Assembly (NCBI GenBank): GCA_017979445.1
Contig: CM030706.1
Location: 10,402,967 to 10,466,966 of the forward strand
Length of the DNA stretch: 64,000 bases
Direction: 5' to 3'
Origin: Akebia trifoliata
Taxonomy: Eukaryota > Streptophyta > Magnoliopsida > Ranunculales > Lardizabalaceae
Made by a program: the position numbers and the translations under genes. The notes under the pieces were generated by a model. It was not told where the DNA came from. It worked only from the letters and a program-made list of their open reading frames with translations, and ran no database searches. Shown in pieces: positions 1 through 12,423 of the stretch. How positions within the stretch are numbered: the stretch's first letter is position 1; every line of letters starts with the position of its first letter.

Positions 1-1116
1 TATCACATATTTCAATTCTTCACTCGATAGCCACCTATTGGATCTTTTATAGAATAAGTATTGGGTAAATGCACTTTTTTCATCTCCACTGTTGGGAAAT
101 AGAGACTATTTTGCTAGACAAATTTCAGATCTTGGTGAGCCAAATACTTTAGTGGTTTATATGAAAAATGGTTTGTAAATGAACCTCGCTTGTTTTGAAT
201 CGGAATAAAAGCAATAGGTTCTACTCTTATCTCTTCGACATTAAATAATTTTGCTTAGCCTTGTACAGCGGAAAAGCTGGAGCAAGTGAATAATCAACTT
301 CATTCACGGTTGGGATCTTTTATTTTACCCCTACATAGAAAGAAATAGGTTAGTGTAAATATGTTTAAATTGTACCACATCCATTGGTGATGCACAACTT
401 ACAATTATAATAGTTTGATCTTGCACTAAAATGTTGCATCTCACTAGTGTTGTTATTAGTCATCTTTGTATATGCCAAACCATCTCAGTTGATTATCTTA
501 TTTTATTTCCTATTGGAGGCATTCCTAAATTTCCTTAAATATATTCATTTTTTATTTGTTTTTCTTAGTACTTTTCCCAACTCATTCATCTGAATATTCT
601 CATTTTTGCTATCCTTATGTAAAATTTTAGTTGATATAATACTATCTCTAGCTTATCAATTGTTCTCAAATATAACTATCTTGGAAAATACGTGGGTTCG
701 CTATCTCCCGGTATTTAATTCCTAAATTAAAGATCAAGATAATGCCTATGGTGGTATGACAATGCTTGTTTATGATAGAACTTGATCTATTTTGGATTTG
801 TTATTAATGAAAATTATTTTTCTCTGTTTGTATAACATTGTAACACTTTTGATTTCTGTATAATATGTATTTGTTTGAATGTTAATGTGTATGGAGATGT
901 TATGTGGATATTAGATTGTGTATGGGATGTTATGTGGATGTTGGATTTGTATATAAGATGTTATGTAGATATCAGATTGTATATTATGCAGGTATTTTCT
1001 TTATCAGGAAAATTTCATATGTCCATTTTTAAGAGGAGATACTATCGAAATTTCGATAAAATCATAAAATTTATATATTTATTTACATTGAAAATAATTA
1101 TTTTAATAATTTTTTA
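1..1116. other. AT-rich spacer, no gene seen
   Basis: No reading frame with recognisable protein similarity on either strand. The sequence is AT-rich and low in complexity. Around 875-990 there is a loose repeat of a TTATGTGGAT-like word, whose only open frame is short and biased in composition. Confidence 0.5.
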
Positions 1117-1136
1117 ATATATATATATATATATAA

Positions 1137-1169
<33 letters not shown>
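1117..1169. repeat. (AT)n microsatellite
   Basis: Nearly uninterrupted AT/TA dinucleotides, broken once by ATCTA. Confidence 0.9.
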
Positions 1170-1172
<3 letters not shown>

Positions 1173-1195
1173 TTTAATTATATATTTATTATATT

Positions 1196-1430
1196 CTAGT
1201 TATTTTTTGTGCATTCTGGGTGCATTATCAACATGAAGGGTATTCTGATCATTTTACTAGAATCCAGCAATAAAAAACTGTAAAACGAACAGGCTTTTCT
1301 GACTTCTGTGCTTCTGTAACGAACAAGCTTCTGCTGAATATGACTTTTCAGACTCCTGGCTTCTACTTCTTCAAGAAGCCAGCTTCTGGAGCTAGAGTTG
1401 GCTTCTGTAAAGAACATACCCTAACTCTTT
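1196..1430. mobile_element. possible MITE remnant
   Basis: The stretch has several GCTTCTG / CAGAAGC words in both orientations, a local hairpin (CTTCTTCAAGAAG near 1366), and ends in a GTAAAGAACATACCCTA-like segment. That end, read in reverse, resembles the GGGTATGTTTGG ends of the Harbinger element at 35,869-40,213. The opposite end is not clear, so this is tentative. Confidence 0.3.
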
Positions 1431-1828
1431 TTACTCCTTTAACTTTTAAGTCAAAAAAGTCGGATGAACGATGTTTGTTTGGGATTTTTTGACTTCCACG
1501 AATTTCAACAAAAGCCCCAAAACAACTCTGAACTAAAATCGTTTAAAGGGGGTTCTCAATTTGGCTAAAACGACTTAAGTATAATGACCAAAATACCCTT
1601 CTTCTTTATTTGAATTTCCAAGGAAAATGTAAACCTAAACCCTATTTCGTTTTATCGATTTTCAGCAGACGTTCGGCTTTCTCGTTGTAGCTCCCAACCT
1701 CAGTCAACTACTCTTAGTAATCTCTTCTTCTTCCCCAAGCCTTCTAGGTTTTATACCTGAGAGATTAACCAAGCCTGCTCCGTGCGCTTAACAAAATCGG
1801 AAGAGCTTTCGTAAGAATCCACCATTGA

Positions 1829-1926
1829 AGCTCTCACTCCACAAACCCTAGAACCAGAACTTCTTCTTCTATTAGTACAAGAAGGTCTAATAGCATCTTC
1901 TAGACGGGATTTTCGCAAAAAATATA
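1829..1926 (+). other. possible 5' exon fragment, unidentified
   Basis: An open frame of about 33 codons runs from an ACC-ATT context, where an ATG would be expected, to an ATAG|GTATGC splice-donor-like site. It is leucine-rich, then basic (SSRRDFRKKY), and lies in sequence that looks like a plant 5' leader. I do not recognise the protein. The longer minus-strand frame over the same region looks like a shadow. Confidence 0.2.
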
Positions 1927-2330
1927 GGTATGCCACACGCACAGTTCGACATTTTGATCTCTCTCTTGCTTCTTCCTGTGTTTTGATTTTGATTTTATTT
2001 TTTCTTCTTGAAATAAAACGCAACTGTTTTTGCTTTTCTTGAAGGAAAGCTAGAATCATCGTCAACTCTTCTTCCTCTACTTCGATCGAAGACTCGGTTG
2101 CAAGAGACAATCGAGAAGGATTCGGAGAAATCAAGAATCGATTAATTGTGTAGAGCTCACGTTCAATCGAGTATTCGATCTTGGATTTCTTCTTGATAAG
2201 GTAAAAGCCTTTTACTTTTAGGAACTTATGAATTTTAATGGCCTCTACTTCTGTTCTAAGTTCTACAGACAGATATAGAAAGAGTTTTGCCCCAATTAAC
2301 ACTCGATTATCTTATTTTCGATTCTCTGAC

Positions 2331-2602
2331 TACTTTTTAATTCTAGTTTTTTTTAATCTTTCAAATGAATTTGAATCATAGACAGGTGTAGGACATCAAA
2401 AGTAGGTCTGAGGAAAATGGGGTTTTCGGGTTGTCCTACCTTTTGTTGGATTTGATTTATGAAAGATCGATTATTTGTGGATTTTGAACTTTTTGGGTGA
2501 TGGGTTTTGTTGATTTGTTTGATTTATCTATTAATAGATAATGGGATTTTGAACTTTTTGGGTTTCGACCCTTCTTACAAATTTTATTATATTTTTTGAA
2601 GT
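2331..2602 (+). repeat. ~272 bp direct repeat, copy 1
   Basis: Matches 3,393-3,664 nearly base for base, including the shared core GGGTTGTCCTACCTTTTGTT and the segment around CTATTAATAGATAATGGG. Both copies have about the same length, so few indels have accumulated. No coding potential is recognised. Confidence 0.85.
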
Positions 2603-2745
2603 TGGGTTCGACTGCAATTGCGTTTAAACTCACTATTGCTGATTTATTTTTTGAAGTTGGGTTCGATTTTAATTGGGTTTAAACTCACTATTGCTAGTTT
2701 TTTTTTTTTTTTTAAGTTGGGTTCGATTGTAATTGGGTTTAAAGA
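2592..2745 (+). repeat. three-copy ~55-60 bp tandem repeat
   Basis: The word GTTGGGTTCGA recurs at 2601, 2656 and 2716. Each is followed by a TAATTGGGTTTAAA-like segment and, in the first two copies, by CTCACTATTGCT. The first unit overlaps the end of the longer direct repeat. Confidence 0.8.
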
Positions 2746-2746
2746 G

Positions 2747-3392
2747 GGTATAGTTCTTGTAGTCGAGAAGCATATCAATCCATTGCTGGTTTATTTCTCC
2801 AACTTTATGTCCAAAATATTAATCTTTAATTGTTTTTCTTTTATCATTATTATTTTTTTTCAATTGGAATTTTTATGTGAAATATGCAAATTAATTTAGA
2901 TGTGACAGTAAGACCTCTTTCATGAAGAGATGCTGTAATATTAATGATAGAATTGCTTAAATTGTTTTTAAGAATAATAATTGATCAAGAAATGTTAAAT
3001 GGGGTGTTCATGTAAAGAAGGAAATGCTAAGTGGGTAACTTTTTTTCCCCCAACCATAGCGTTAGTCATAGCTAAATCAAGTAATTTAGGCTATGCTAGA
3101 ATTTCTTATGAAATTTATATAAATTTAATAATTTAATAGAAATTATTAATTGTGTGTATCACAAAATATTTAATTTGTTGCTAGAAATTGGTGAGAATCA
3201 CATGTTCCTTTATCTGACATTTGATTTTATATCGATATTCTTTGAACTGCTCTTGTTCGCGGTAAGAAAGTTGACTCACCATTGTTTGAATTGCTAATTT
3301 TTATGTTGGTTGTTTTCACGATTGTTACTCCAAGCATATTTATACTTCAATGTTATGTCACTTTAGGTGGAACTGCATATTTCCATGATTGC
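2747..3392. other. spacer, no gene seen
   Basis: AT-rich sequence between the two copies of the direct repeat. No protein similarity, RNA gene or transposon end recognised. Confidence 0.4.
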
Positions 3393-3664
3393 TACTTTTT
3401 AATTATATTTTTTTTAATCTTTCAAATGAATTTGAGTTACTGACAAGGTCGAAGACATCAAAAGTAGGTTTGAGGATAATGGGGTTTTCGGGTTGTCCTA
3501 CCTTTTGTTGGATTTGATTTCTGAAAGTTCGATCATTTGGGGATTTTGAACTTTTTTGGTGATGGGTTTTGTTGATTTGTTTGATTTATCTATTAATAGA
3601 TAATGGGATTTTGAACTTTCTAGGTATCGACCCTTCTTACAAATTTTATTATATTTTTTGAAGT
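3393..3664 (+). repeat. ~272 bp direct repeat, copy 2
   Basis: Partner of 2,331-2,602, offset by about 1,062 bp. Differences are scattered substitutions. Sequence after the repeat diverges at once (GAAGTGAGCTG against GAAGTTGGGTT). Confidence 0.85.
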
Positions 3665-5168
3665 GAGCTGACCGCTTCAAAGTTTTTTCTTGGCCTCACA
3701 TGGATTGTCTATCATGGAAGTTGTATGTATGAAGCTCTCATTATTGGAGATTATTAATGCCAGATGCTCCAATGACTTAAAGTACAATATGACATATTTT
3801 CCCTAACTAAACCTGTAATTTATGTGCTAAGATTTTATAGGATTGTATACTAAGAATTAGTTTGATCCATACAAATTTATAGTCATATGATAATTGGTAT
3901 GTGAATTAAATGTGTTGGCGTTAGTAAAAGTTGGTGTGGCAATAATAACTCTATTTTATTTTATAATTATAATTGTAGTCTTCTTCTAATTCTCTAGGGG
4001 TTTTCCATGAAATCTAGAAGACCATGGGTTTTGATTGCTATTTGATAATCCATATAGGCCCAACGACCCATAGTAAGATTTAAAATTTCTGGCATGCCAC
4101 AAAGTACTTAGTAAGATTTAAGATGCCTCCTAAGCTAGCTACCAACTCATATGCTCCACTCCAAGATAAAAAGGGTGTAAGACATAAAATACTCCCTAGT
4201 AAAATTGGTAATATTAGTTATACACGCTTACAAAATACAAGATTATGTTCACCCCTTGAGGCCTTGACTGTAAGTCAAAATTGTATTTTTTTTTTTTGGA
4301 ATTATTTAAGAGTGAAATTTTGACCTTTTCAAAATTTTGATTTAATAATTTAAGTATTTAAAGAACGTTAGAAAGTCTTGGTCATATGTTTTTATTTTTA
4401 AAATCCTATATATGTTTCACAAAAATTCCAGATTGTAATTTGACTTATGATAGTTATCAAATTCTAATAGAATAACAATCTGATTTTGGATAGCAATTAA
4501 ATTTCAGACAATATTTGAATTCAATTTGCAATCGGATTCAAATTGGATATCCGATAATATCGGACCGGATTCAAATTCATATTTGGATATCACTAATTTT
4601 TGTTCGGATTCAAATTCGGATATAGGCATATCCATTTTGAAAACTATCCATTGACAACCCTAACTTAGCATACCTTGGAGTGGATCCTAGCCGCATCAAT
4701 TTGTGTTATCCAAAAATATGATCTGATGCCAAAATGTTAGAAAGGACGACTCAAAGGATTTTGTTTTGCTTTAAATTTTATTTTTTTGGATCTTAGTTTT
4801 TTTCCATGAAATCTAGAAGATTGGTTTTGGATATGCCAATTTGATAATCCATGTAGGCCCAACGACATTTAGTAAGATTTGAAATCTTACTAAGTTAGTC
4901 ATGCTAGCCTAATTTTATAAAGTATGGTTTGTTTAGGTAACAAAATTGCTAAAGCAAAGGGTGTTTTCAAAAAAAATAAAATTGCAAGAGACTGTCTTGT
5001 CTGGTTAATTTCTCTAGGTAAATTTATTGGTGTGTAATAACAAACAATTGGTGTGATAATAAATATTTTCAATATTAGGTCGATTGCCGCACTATCAGTA
5101 TCTGCACCAACGCTTTACATACTTTTACGCATTCTCTCATCCTGTGCTCACATCTCAAAATTCCATCA
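3665..5168. other. spacer upstream of BCD1
   Basis: No gene recognised. Two related words occur near 4,000-4,090 and 4,800-4,890 (CATGAAATCTAGAAGA, then CCAACGAC...TAGTAAGATT), showing a degenerate local duplication. At 4,500-4,640 there are repeats of GGATTCAAATTCGGATAT type. The core promoter of the next gene must lie in the last few hundred bases, but I see no diagnostic element. Confidence 0.4.
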
Positions 5169-7544
5169 ATGGAAATCAAGGCAGCAGTACCTCCAAACCC
5201 TAACCTTAACCCAAATCAATCTCCTCTTTGTAACGAGTGCGGCTTAAATCCATCAAAATACAGATGCCCAGGTTGCTCTATTCGCTCTTGCAGCCTTCCT
5301 TGTGTCAAATCTCACAAACAACGCACTTCTTGTACGGGCAAGAGACTTCGAACTCAATTCGTCCCTCTCTCTCAATTTGACGACAATCTCCTCATCTCTG
5401 GTAACTACATATCTCCCTCTCTCTTTCTCTCTCTCTATCACTCGATTTTTCTCACTTTTTTTTTTGGATTTATGGGTAGATTACAATTTACTTGAGGAAG
5501 CAAAGAGGGTAACTGAATCTGCTCAAAGATTACGAGATGATGGGTTGTTCGGTAATCCTCATTTTTTGCCTCATAAGCTAAGGAGCCTTAAGGGTGCTGC
5601 TGGACGCAGAAAGATACATCTTCTTCTTCTCCCTAAAGGAATGTCAAAGAGAGAGAAAAACCAGTCGAGATACAACCCAAGGTTTGTTCTTTTTTATAAT
5701 TTCCTTTCATATTGTTACTTGTGGTGATCAATCAAAGAAGATATAGATATGTTTAGGTTTAGTTATGATCAATAGTTTGGTTTAATAATTGATACTATGT
5801 GTTTTGATGTTATAATTCTTGAAATTGAGGAGAGAAATGTGGTTAGAGTAGCTCCAATGGGCAACAAAATAAGAGAAAGTCGGTTGAGATGGTTTGGTCA
5901 TGTGGAATGGAGGACCATGATTATCCGACCCTAAATCTTTTCAAAGATTTATATTGGTGTCTGAACTAGGGTTTCAAAAGATGGAGAGGTGATGGTTAGG
6001 GGCCTTCAGTTGATCAAATGGGAGGGAAAATATCTTTTCAAAGTTTTATATCGGGCAATTCAATGATTCAGCAAATTAACTTGCAGACCCCTTGTTTGCC
6101 TAAAAATTCTGCAAATTTGACAAAAGGGTCAAATTTTGTGACATAGTTGTGGGGTAGTTGATGATCATCAACATCATCAGCTGCAAGAAGATGGAGGCTG
6201 TTGTTAGGCAGTTGATGACGTTGAAATTAATACGGGAAACTCAATTTATGTGTTTAAAGGATAAGAAAAAAGAAGAATAAAAGGGAAAAGTACGACGAAT
6301 GTTTCTTAGTAAATGTAGTTACAAATAAAAATAAGAAGTGAGTCTTATCTAATTCTTTTGGAAAACTAAGAATGGACATTATGGTTTCTACTAAAGAAGT
6401 TTCTTTAATCTAGCAGTCACATTTTATGCATTTGTTATCTCCTAACAATATCTCATTTTCCAGGAAGAATTCCATTTTTTGGACAATTGAGTGGCAGTTT
6501 CATTCAACAGACGTAGTTCTAATCGACAATGGGTGAGTTCTGATACCAATCCTCTTCTCAAGAAATATTTCTGTTTAATAGAATATTTACTTTTTAACAT
6601 TCTATTTGTGTTTCATTTCTAATTGATTTAGTAGTGGCGCTTTAAACATTGCTAAGGCCCCCCTTGAGTGACAAGGCAACGATCAAGTAATACATAGAAT
6701 TGACTTGGATAGTGTTGTTGCAGAGTCGATGAAAACATGATCCTCTCCCCAGTAATCGAGAAGCATCTGAAGGTTGGACAAAGGAATCATAAACTGAAGC
6801 CATTTTTTGAGGAGCAGTTTGATCGTCTGAAGTTCTTCATCTGCAAAAGCCCCAAGGTGTTTTTGGGTTTACAGATCAACCCATTTTTTAAAAATATTTT
6901 TGGCTTAAGCATCCCCCCCGCCGCTTTGTAGATATCCTGTATTTTGCTTTTGTTTTGAATGACTAATGTCTTTGCAGGGTCCCAAGTTACTTTTCCGTGA
7001 GTTGGACGTAAAGGCCCCGATAAGCCAACAATTAGCGAAAATAACTATCATTGAGTATCCCATAATTCATGTTGTCTTGCCTTCATCCAACTATGACTTT
7101 GAAGTTGTTAAGGATGCAAACCCATTCCATCAGGAGCCAACATTGAAAGAGCCTTCTAGTGAGAATCTTCCAAGCCCAAAAGGTGTTCTCTTCAGGGAGG
7201 AGGAAATAGCAGAAGAAGAAGAAGAAGATGTTGTCTCCTCAGATTCACATATTTCAGATATTTTGAAGCTTATGAATCCTGAACTTGCAGATAATTTCCG
7301 ATTACCCAATGTCGTTAGACCCCTGTTGAAAGACAATGATGCTTGTTGTGGTTCCAATATGGATGAAATGAGAGTTTTCAAAGACACTGCTTTTGATTTT
7401 GAGCAAGATCTGAGAGATGCTTACTCGGGTCTTATAGGGCAAGTTAATCCTGATGGCTTTCTTGATCTTGAAGAAGGTGGGTTTGTCGGGGAAGGAAGAA
7501 TGTCAGATGAAGAGTTGGAGGAAGGAGAGATTCGAGGATTCTGA
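5169..7544 (+). CDS. BCD1: box C/D snoRNA protein 1 (HIT zinc finger)
   Basis: Five exons: 5169-5400, 5480-5681, 6464-6532, 6724-6856 and 6978-7544. All have GT-AG junctions in consistent phase, giving 400 residues. The N-terminus carries a HIT zinc finger: C21, C24, C33, C36, C41, C45, H49 and C55. The middle has the family's conserved block (GMSKREKNQ, then FWTIEW and the STDVVLID segment), followed by FRELDVKAPI and YPIIHVVLPS. An acidic stretch follows at about residues 286-296, and the C-terminus is acidic (DEELEEGEI). In the family (yeast Bcd1, animal ZNHIT6), this nuclear protein is needed for box C/D snoRNP assembly with the R2TP/NUFIP-type machinery. The ATG at 5169 was chosen because it precedes the finger by 20 residues and opens the frame that splices cleanly. 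Intron 2 (5682-6463) carries a LINE scrap. No lesion is visible, so it is probably functional. Confidence 0.93.
5835..5930 (+). mobile_element. LINE reverse-transcriptase C-terminal scrap
   Basis: One plus-strand frame encodes the LINE C-terminal signature RLRWFGHVE preceded by NKIRES, typical of plant RTE-like LINEs. It is roughly 30 residues long and lies inside intron 2 of BCD1. No poly(A) tail or target duplication is visible. Confidence 0.75.
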
Positions 7545-7969
7545 AAAATCGACTGAATCCATGTGGTTACATAGACTCTTGATTCCGCAATTAGATTTTA
7601 TTTGATTGTCTACGCTATTTTTCCAACAATGATGTCATCCGAAAGCTCAATTATATTGTTTGTTGGTCCTTGTTATTGAATTTTTTACACTGGGAATCTC
7701 AACAAAGCAAAGTGTATTTTGTTCCCATTCGAATATAGATTTATAGTATTTATGGTTACTAATGCTTGTTGTTGATGATAGTGAACTTTGTAAAATTGAA
7801 GAAATAGAAATTGTTATGTTGAGGTTGGTGAATTTAGTAGAACTAAAGTATTAGAAACTGTTATGGTGAGAATTTTGAAGGAATTGGTTGTCTCTCATTT
7901 TATGGTACTTGAGTTTTGAAATTATAGTGCTTTGGAATGATTATCTATTTATTGAATTTCACTCAGACA
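7545..7969. other. 3' flank of BCD1
   Basis: AT-rich, no coding potential. It presumably holds the BCD1 3' untranslated region, but no strong polyadenylation signal can be singled out. Confidence 0.4.
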
Positions 7970-8062
7970 TTGACCCATTGTGTAGTGGATCATCCAAACT
8001 AAGTATTTTAGTTCCGAGTTCGATGCCCACCTGAATCCAGAACTATTGATCATGTCAGATTC
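7970..8062 (+). mobile_element. SINE-like fragment
   Basis: Contains a TGTAGTGGATCAT segment and, about 40 bp on, a GAGTTCGATGCC that fits a pol III B box (GTTCRANNC). No poly(A) tail or target duplication is visible, so this is only suggestive of a tRNA-derived SINE head. Confidence 0.3.
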
Positions 8063-8480
8063 TTTTAGAATTCAAGTGTGATTATTGTAGTATTTTATGG
8101 GGAAGATAGATTCTATGTGGCATTTGACATGTTTTTATTTGCAGGGCAGGATTCACACTTAGATGACATTAGATACATACACCCCATGTATGGTAGATAC
8201 ATTGTGATGATCCACAAAGCCCTATTCATGCAATAATTTGGTTGTAAAAAATGTTTGATTCTGGTGGTTACAAGTCGCCATTTATTGGTGCCTTGGGAGA
8301 AAAGTTTGTAACGTACAACATGTATGGGTATTTTCTACCTTATTTTATAGAAAAAGATCAGTTTATTTTTATTTTTCTTTTTTCCTTTTTTTTTTTTTTT
8401 TTGGGGTGTTGGTCTTCCTTAGGACTTAATTTGGATTAATATTGTTGTCTTGAAGCATCATCAACTTTTAGGTTTTTTAC

Positions 8481-8685
8481 AACCCCAAAAGGTTGGTGAG
8501 ATGGCCAAAGATCACGCCTCGGGAAGTGGAGGTCTTGAGTTCAAATCACCCCCTAGGGGCTACCCTCAGGTATTGATCCCAGAAATTACACGATGCATGT
8601 GGAGGGATGCCCGCATGTGCCCCATGGATTAGTCTGGTTCTCTAAGTGGCGATACCTCGGTTTTCAAAAAAAAAAAAAAAAAAAA
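8481..8685 (+). mobile_element. tRNA-derived SINE with poly(A) tail
   Basis: The head contains a TGGTGAGATGGCC A-box-like segment and a GAGTTCAAATC B box. The body runs to a 20-base A tail. Imperfect flanking direct repeats (TTTTAGGTTTTTTAC before, TATTAGGTTTTTTAT after) look like the target duplication. The structure is that of a short pol III retroposon; the family is not named. Confidence 0.7.
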
Positions 8686-8707
8686 CCAACCTTATTAGGT
8701 TTTTTAT

Positions 8708-10542
8708 TTTGATTATAAATGTTATGATGTTCTTTATACAAGGATGGCCTTCGGATTTGGATGCTTATGGCTTTATATGCATATATGAGGAATGCTATTG
8801 ACACACACTGGAAAATTGGAACAACCTGCTCTTTCGGTTTTCTTGAATGGGGCAGTAAAAGGTGTTCTAGATTGCCGAAATATCGTTGCATGTGTTCATG
8901 CTCGACGAAGTGGGAGATTGCGCTTGCTTTGTCACTTGCGCCAATGGAGCTAGTCTTCCAAAACTTTTTGCTATTTTGTTACAATAGTTGTATTTCAGTG
9001 GACTTCTTAGGGGGGTTGACCCAAGTACCCAACTCCCTTCATAGTTCACACTGTTTCTGGTTGTGGGGTCTACTTCTTTGTTTCTCCTTTTACCCTCTGA
9101 AGAAGGGTGTGTTGTAACACTACTTGATGGCAGAAAGTATCAAATACATTTATTTACTTATTATGGAGTCTAGTTTCTTGCTAAAAATAGCCACAGGATT
9201 GAATGCTTAAAATTCTTCAAGTGTCCACTCAACCAGTGCTTGAGATAGAGATAGAAGATAACTGCACAATCTGATTGCTTCAGTTTTATGTTAGCTTAAA
9301 TGGAAATACAAGAATGCCCAATGTCTACAAGGTTATGCTTTTCAGATCATAACTGTGCATGTCATTGAAAACATCTTTGAGTGGATGTGTTCGTAGGATT
9401 CATGGCAAGTGATTCACTTCTTCCTGCAATTCACCAGTACATGTAAGATGTAATCATGGATAGTAACAACCATAGAATCCTCGTTGACATTATCATGGTA
9501 AATTCCAAGATAACACATTAGGACTTTCTCTGTGGACCATGGCCACGGCATGCACACTGTGTATCAATCTAATGCGGAAAATGATGGGGAAACAACATGT
9601 GAATACACATCTTTCAGATGCAAAATAGCATAATTGAATCACGCTAATATTAAAAAATCAATTATAACAGAAGTAAAATGCATTATGAGCCAATGGACTA
9701 CTCACCATTTTGGAAAGAAAGTTTCATTGTATGGCCACAGATTTTGACACTTAATTAGCTTTTTATTGATTTTTTTTCCCTTTTAATTGGAACTGGGAAT
9801 TGATATATTTGGTAAATTAATGATGGTGACCTTATCAAAAAAAAAAAATAATAATGATGGTGATTATCACTCTTCGTTGTTCCAACTGATCGACATCTAA
9901 TTTTGGCACATATTGTTTGCTGATTTTATACAATAGGTTGGACGGTTTGGATTCTAGGTACCAACATCTTCTGGTGTGGGTGGGCTGAACATATGCAGAT
10001 TCAACATCAAGTGATTGAATAGTGCCGGTCATCAAGGGATTCAACATTGAGACAAATTCCTTCAGTTGTGGAATTAACTTTTTGTCATATCATGTATTCT
10101 TGCAGTATGGGTTGATCCTTTGTTTTTTTGCCTTCCTGTCATCAATCATGAATCCGATTTTCTTGGTATAGACTGGAATTTAGCAATCCCAACTACAACA
10201 TCGCGGACTACTACCGTTGATGTTTTTTCTGTTATTCACATGGCTTTCCAGTTCGGCACGGCATATTTTGTCCCTTCGTCTTGAGTTTTTGGTTGAGGTG
10301 AACTTGTGATAGATCCTGCAAAGATAGCCAAATGGTACTTGCGATGGTACTTTATCATAGATGTTTTTGCAGTGCTACCCTTATGGCCTTACCACAGGTA
10401 TGGAAACTTGTACTATGATATTTTTCTCTTTACATTATGTGCTACCTATTTGTGTTCGTAATGTTGGTGTACGCTTCCCTTTATATGGAACTTGTATAGC
10501 CTGAAAAATCGAAAAATCTTTATGATTCTATGGATAGAAATT
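8708..10542. other. spacer, no gene seen
   Basis: Several short open frames exist on both strands but show no recognisable domain, no splice structure and no consistent codon pattern. No RNA gene recognised. Confidence 0.4.
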
Positions 10543-10700
10543 TGGGGGGTGTTTGGTAAAAATCAGAAATGGTCTTCACATCGTTTATCAACAACAAGTT
10601 GCTTGTAGCGTTTTTGCGGTAATCGATGAAACACCGTGTAACATCCATTTGGTCGTGGGTTCAAGTTTGTCTTCCTATAAAAAGAGGTGAAAATATATAT

Positions 10701-10744
<44 letters not shown>

Positions 10745-11850
10745 ATAAAGATTTCCTCTCTTTGTATTCCTTCATCGCCAGATTGCCTTCATCCAAACCT
10801 TGTCTTTCCTCTTCTTCCATGATCATCTTGGTCAACTACTTCTTTAACATGTTATGGTTTCTCTTTTTTTGTTGCTTAACAACATGTAAAAACCCAATTG
10901 ATTTTTCTTCCAAAACCAGTCATCTACATGCTGTTCAACCTCCATTTCCAATTCATCACTTTTAATCTCATCTTTAATCATTGTTTTTTTAAACTAAAAT
11001 ACAGTAGAAATCCTTGATTTTTCAAACCTAAATCTCTTGATTTTTCTTCCCAAAATCAGTACTCATATTCGAGGTCTTCAACTCTTTATGCAATCCATCC
11101 CTTTGCCAAAACCTTGAAGAATGAAGAGGTCTGCTGTTGATCATTGACTGTTGTGAAACCTAATGGATGGATAAGAACAAGTTTATCCTCCATATGTTCT
11201 CTAGTGGGCTGTCAAGTCTTTAATACTTTTGTCCTATCCACTTTCTTGGATGTGTTGGTGGCAATTGGTTCACATTTTTATTCTGAAAAAATTATAGCTT
11301 CTGATGATGTTTTAAGCACATCAAATGTAGGATTGAGATGAGAAAATGCTCCCTAGGGATTTCTTCCATATGAAATTGCTACCCAATAATCGAAAAAAAA
11401 AAAATTGCTACCCAATGCTTGAAGAGGATGTTAATAACAATTTTCTATGCTTGAAGTTTATTGAATATCTTGATTCTGTTTCAATCTAAGTTAATTTGTT
11501 TTGATTGTTTGTGAATGAATAATGATGTTATTTTGGTTATAGTTTGTTAATTCCTAATCTAATTTTAATATAACTTCTTTTTCGTTTTTTATATTATTAA
11601 TTCATTGTTTTATGCAATATTTTATCCCATTATTTGTAAAAATAAGAGAGATTTTTCTGTATAATCATGTTTTAGAAACAGTGTTAGCGAAACAAGATCT
11701 TGATTATGAATTGTAAAATCAGATTTGAAAAGCTGTTCAGCCAAACGACATGAGATTCTGGATTCTTAAAAATAGTTTCTAGAATCTGATTCTAACAATC
11801 CAGAATCAGAAATCAAGTTCAACTATCTGAACCAAACGGCCCCGGTTTGT
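10543..11850. mobile_element. possible hAT-type non-autonomous element
   Basis: The left end reads GGGGGGTGTTTGGTAAA and the right end reads ACCAAACGGCCCCGG; read in reverse the latter is CCGGGGCCGTTTGGT. Such GGGGCCGTTTGG-like ends are common on plant hAT MITEs. The ends match only over about 12 bases and no target duplication could be fixed. The interior has an AT microsatellite and no transposase. Confidence 0.3.
10692..10748. repeat. (AT)n microsatellite
   Basis: AT dinucleotide tract broken twice by TAATA/ATTAT. It gives rise to spurious Ile-Tyr open frames on both strands. Confidence 0.9.
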
Positions 11851-12423
11851 GTTATTTAGATATTGTGTTTGTGCTGGCCGAAAGGGACAGTCTCTTATTG
11901 ACTTATTATTTCTTTTTATCCCCGTTGGGGTTATGCCTAGTTAACTGATGTGCTCATTTTATATGGCCTAGTATTTTCCAATTTTCTCCTCACCCCACTC
12001 TACATTCTCATGCTTGCTACTCTTTCTGTGAAAATGTAGTTTCTTGATTCCTCTCCATATTGCTTCATGGCTCATGTCCGGCATTATTATTGTCTTGTAA
12101 AATTTCTTTTAATTTGGGATACGTAATTGTTGAAATGAGCATAGGATGTATTATATTATGGTGCTCTTGGCTGCACCATAGTATACTCTTATTTCTTATT
12201 TAATATAAATAATAAAGGGAGTAATGTTCGCGGTGAATAGCTGCGTGAACAGTGATCATTATTCCTTTCTTATTTTCTCTTATTTTTTCTTTCTTCTTTC
12301 TTCTTTACTTCTATATGCTGAAAATCCTGCAGTAATGATCAATTTACACTCTATGAAGTACATCTTCACTTTAGCCGCTCAACAAAAATTCCATGGCTGA
12401 CATGCTCTTCAAAATATGTATAG
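11851..12423. other. spacer, no gene seen
   Basis: AT-rich sequence with pyrimidine-rich patches (TTTCTTCTTTCTTC near 12,285). No gene or transposon end recognised. Confidence 0.35.

Noticed and set aside
1751..2302. 183-codon open frame on the minus strand
   Set aside because: Composition is dominated by K, E, R, S and L, there is no recognisable domain, and the plus strand of the same region looks like a plant 5' leader. I treat it as chance.
5253..5441. Minus-strand open frame over BCD1 exon 1
   Set aside because: Shadow of the HIT zinc-finger exon.
10563..10965. Open frames on both strands crossing the AT microsatellite
   Set aside because: Both encode Ile-Tyr runs made by the dinucleotide repeat.
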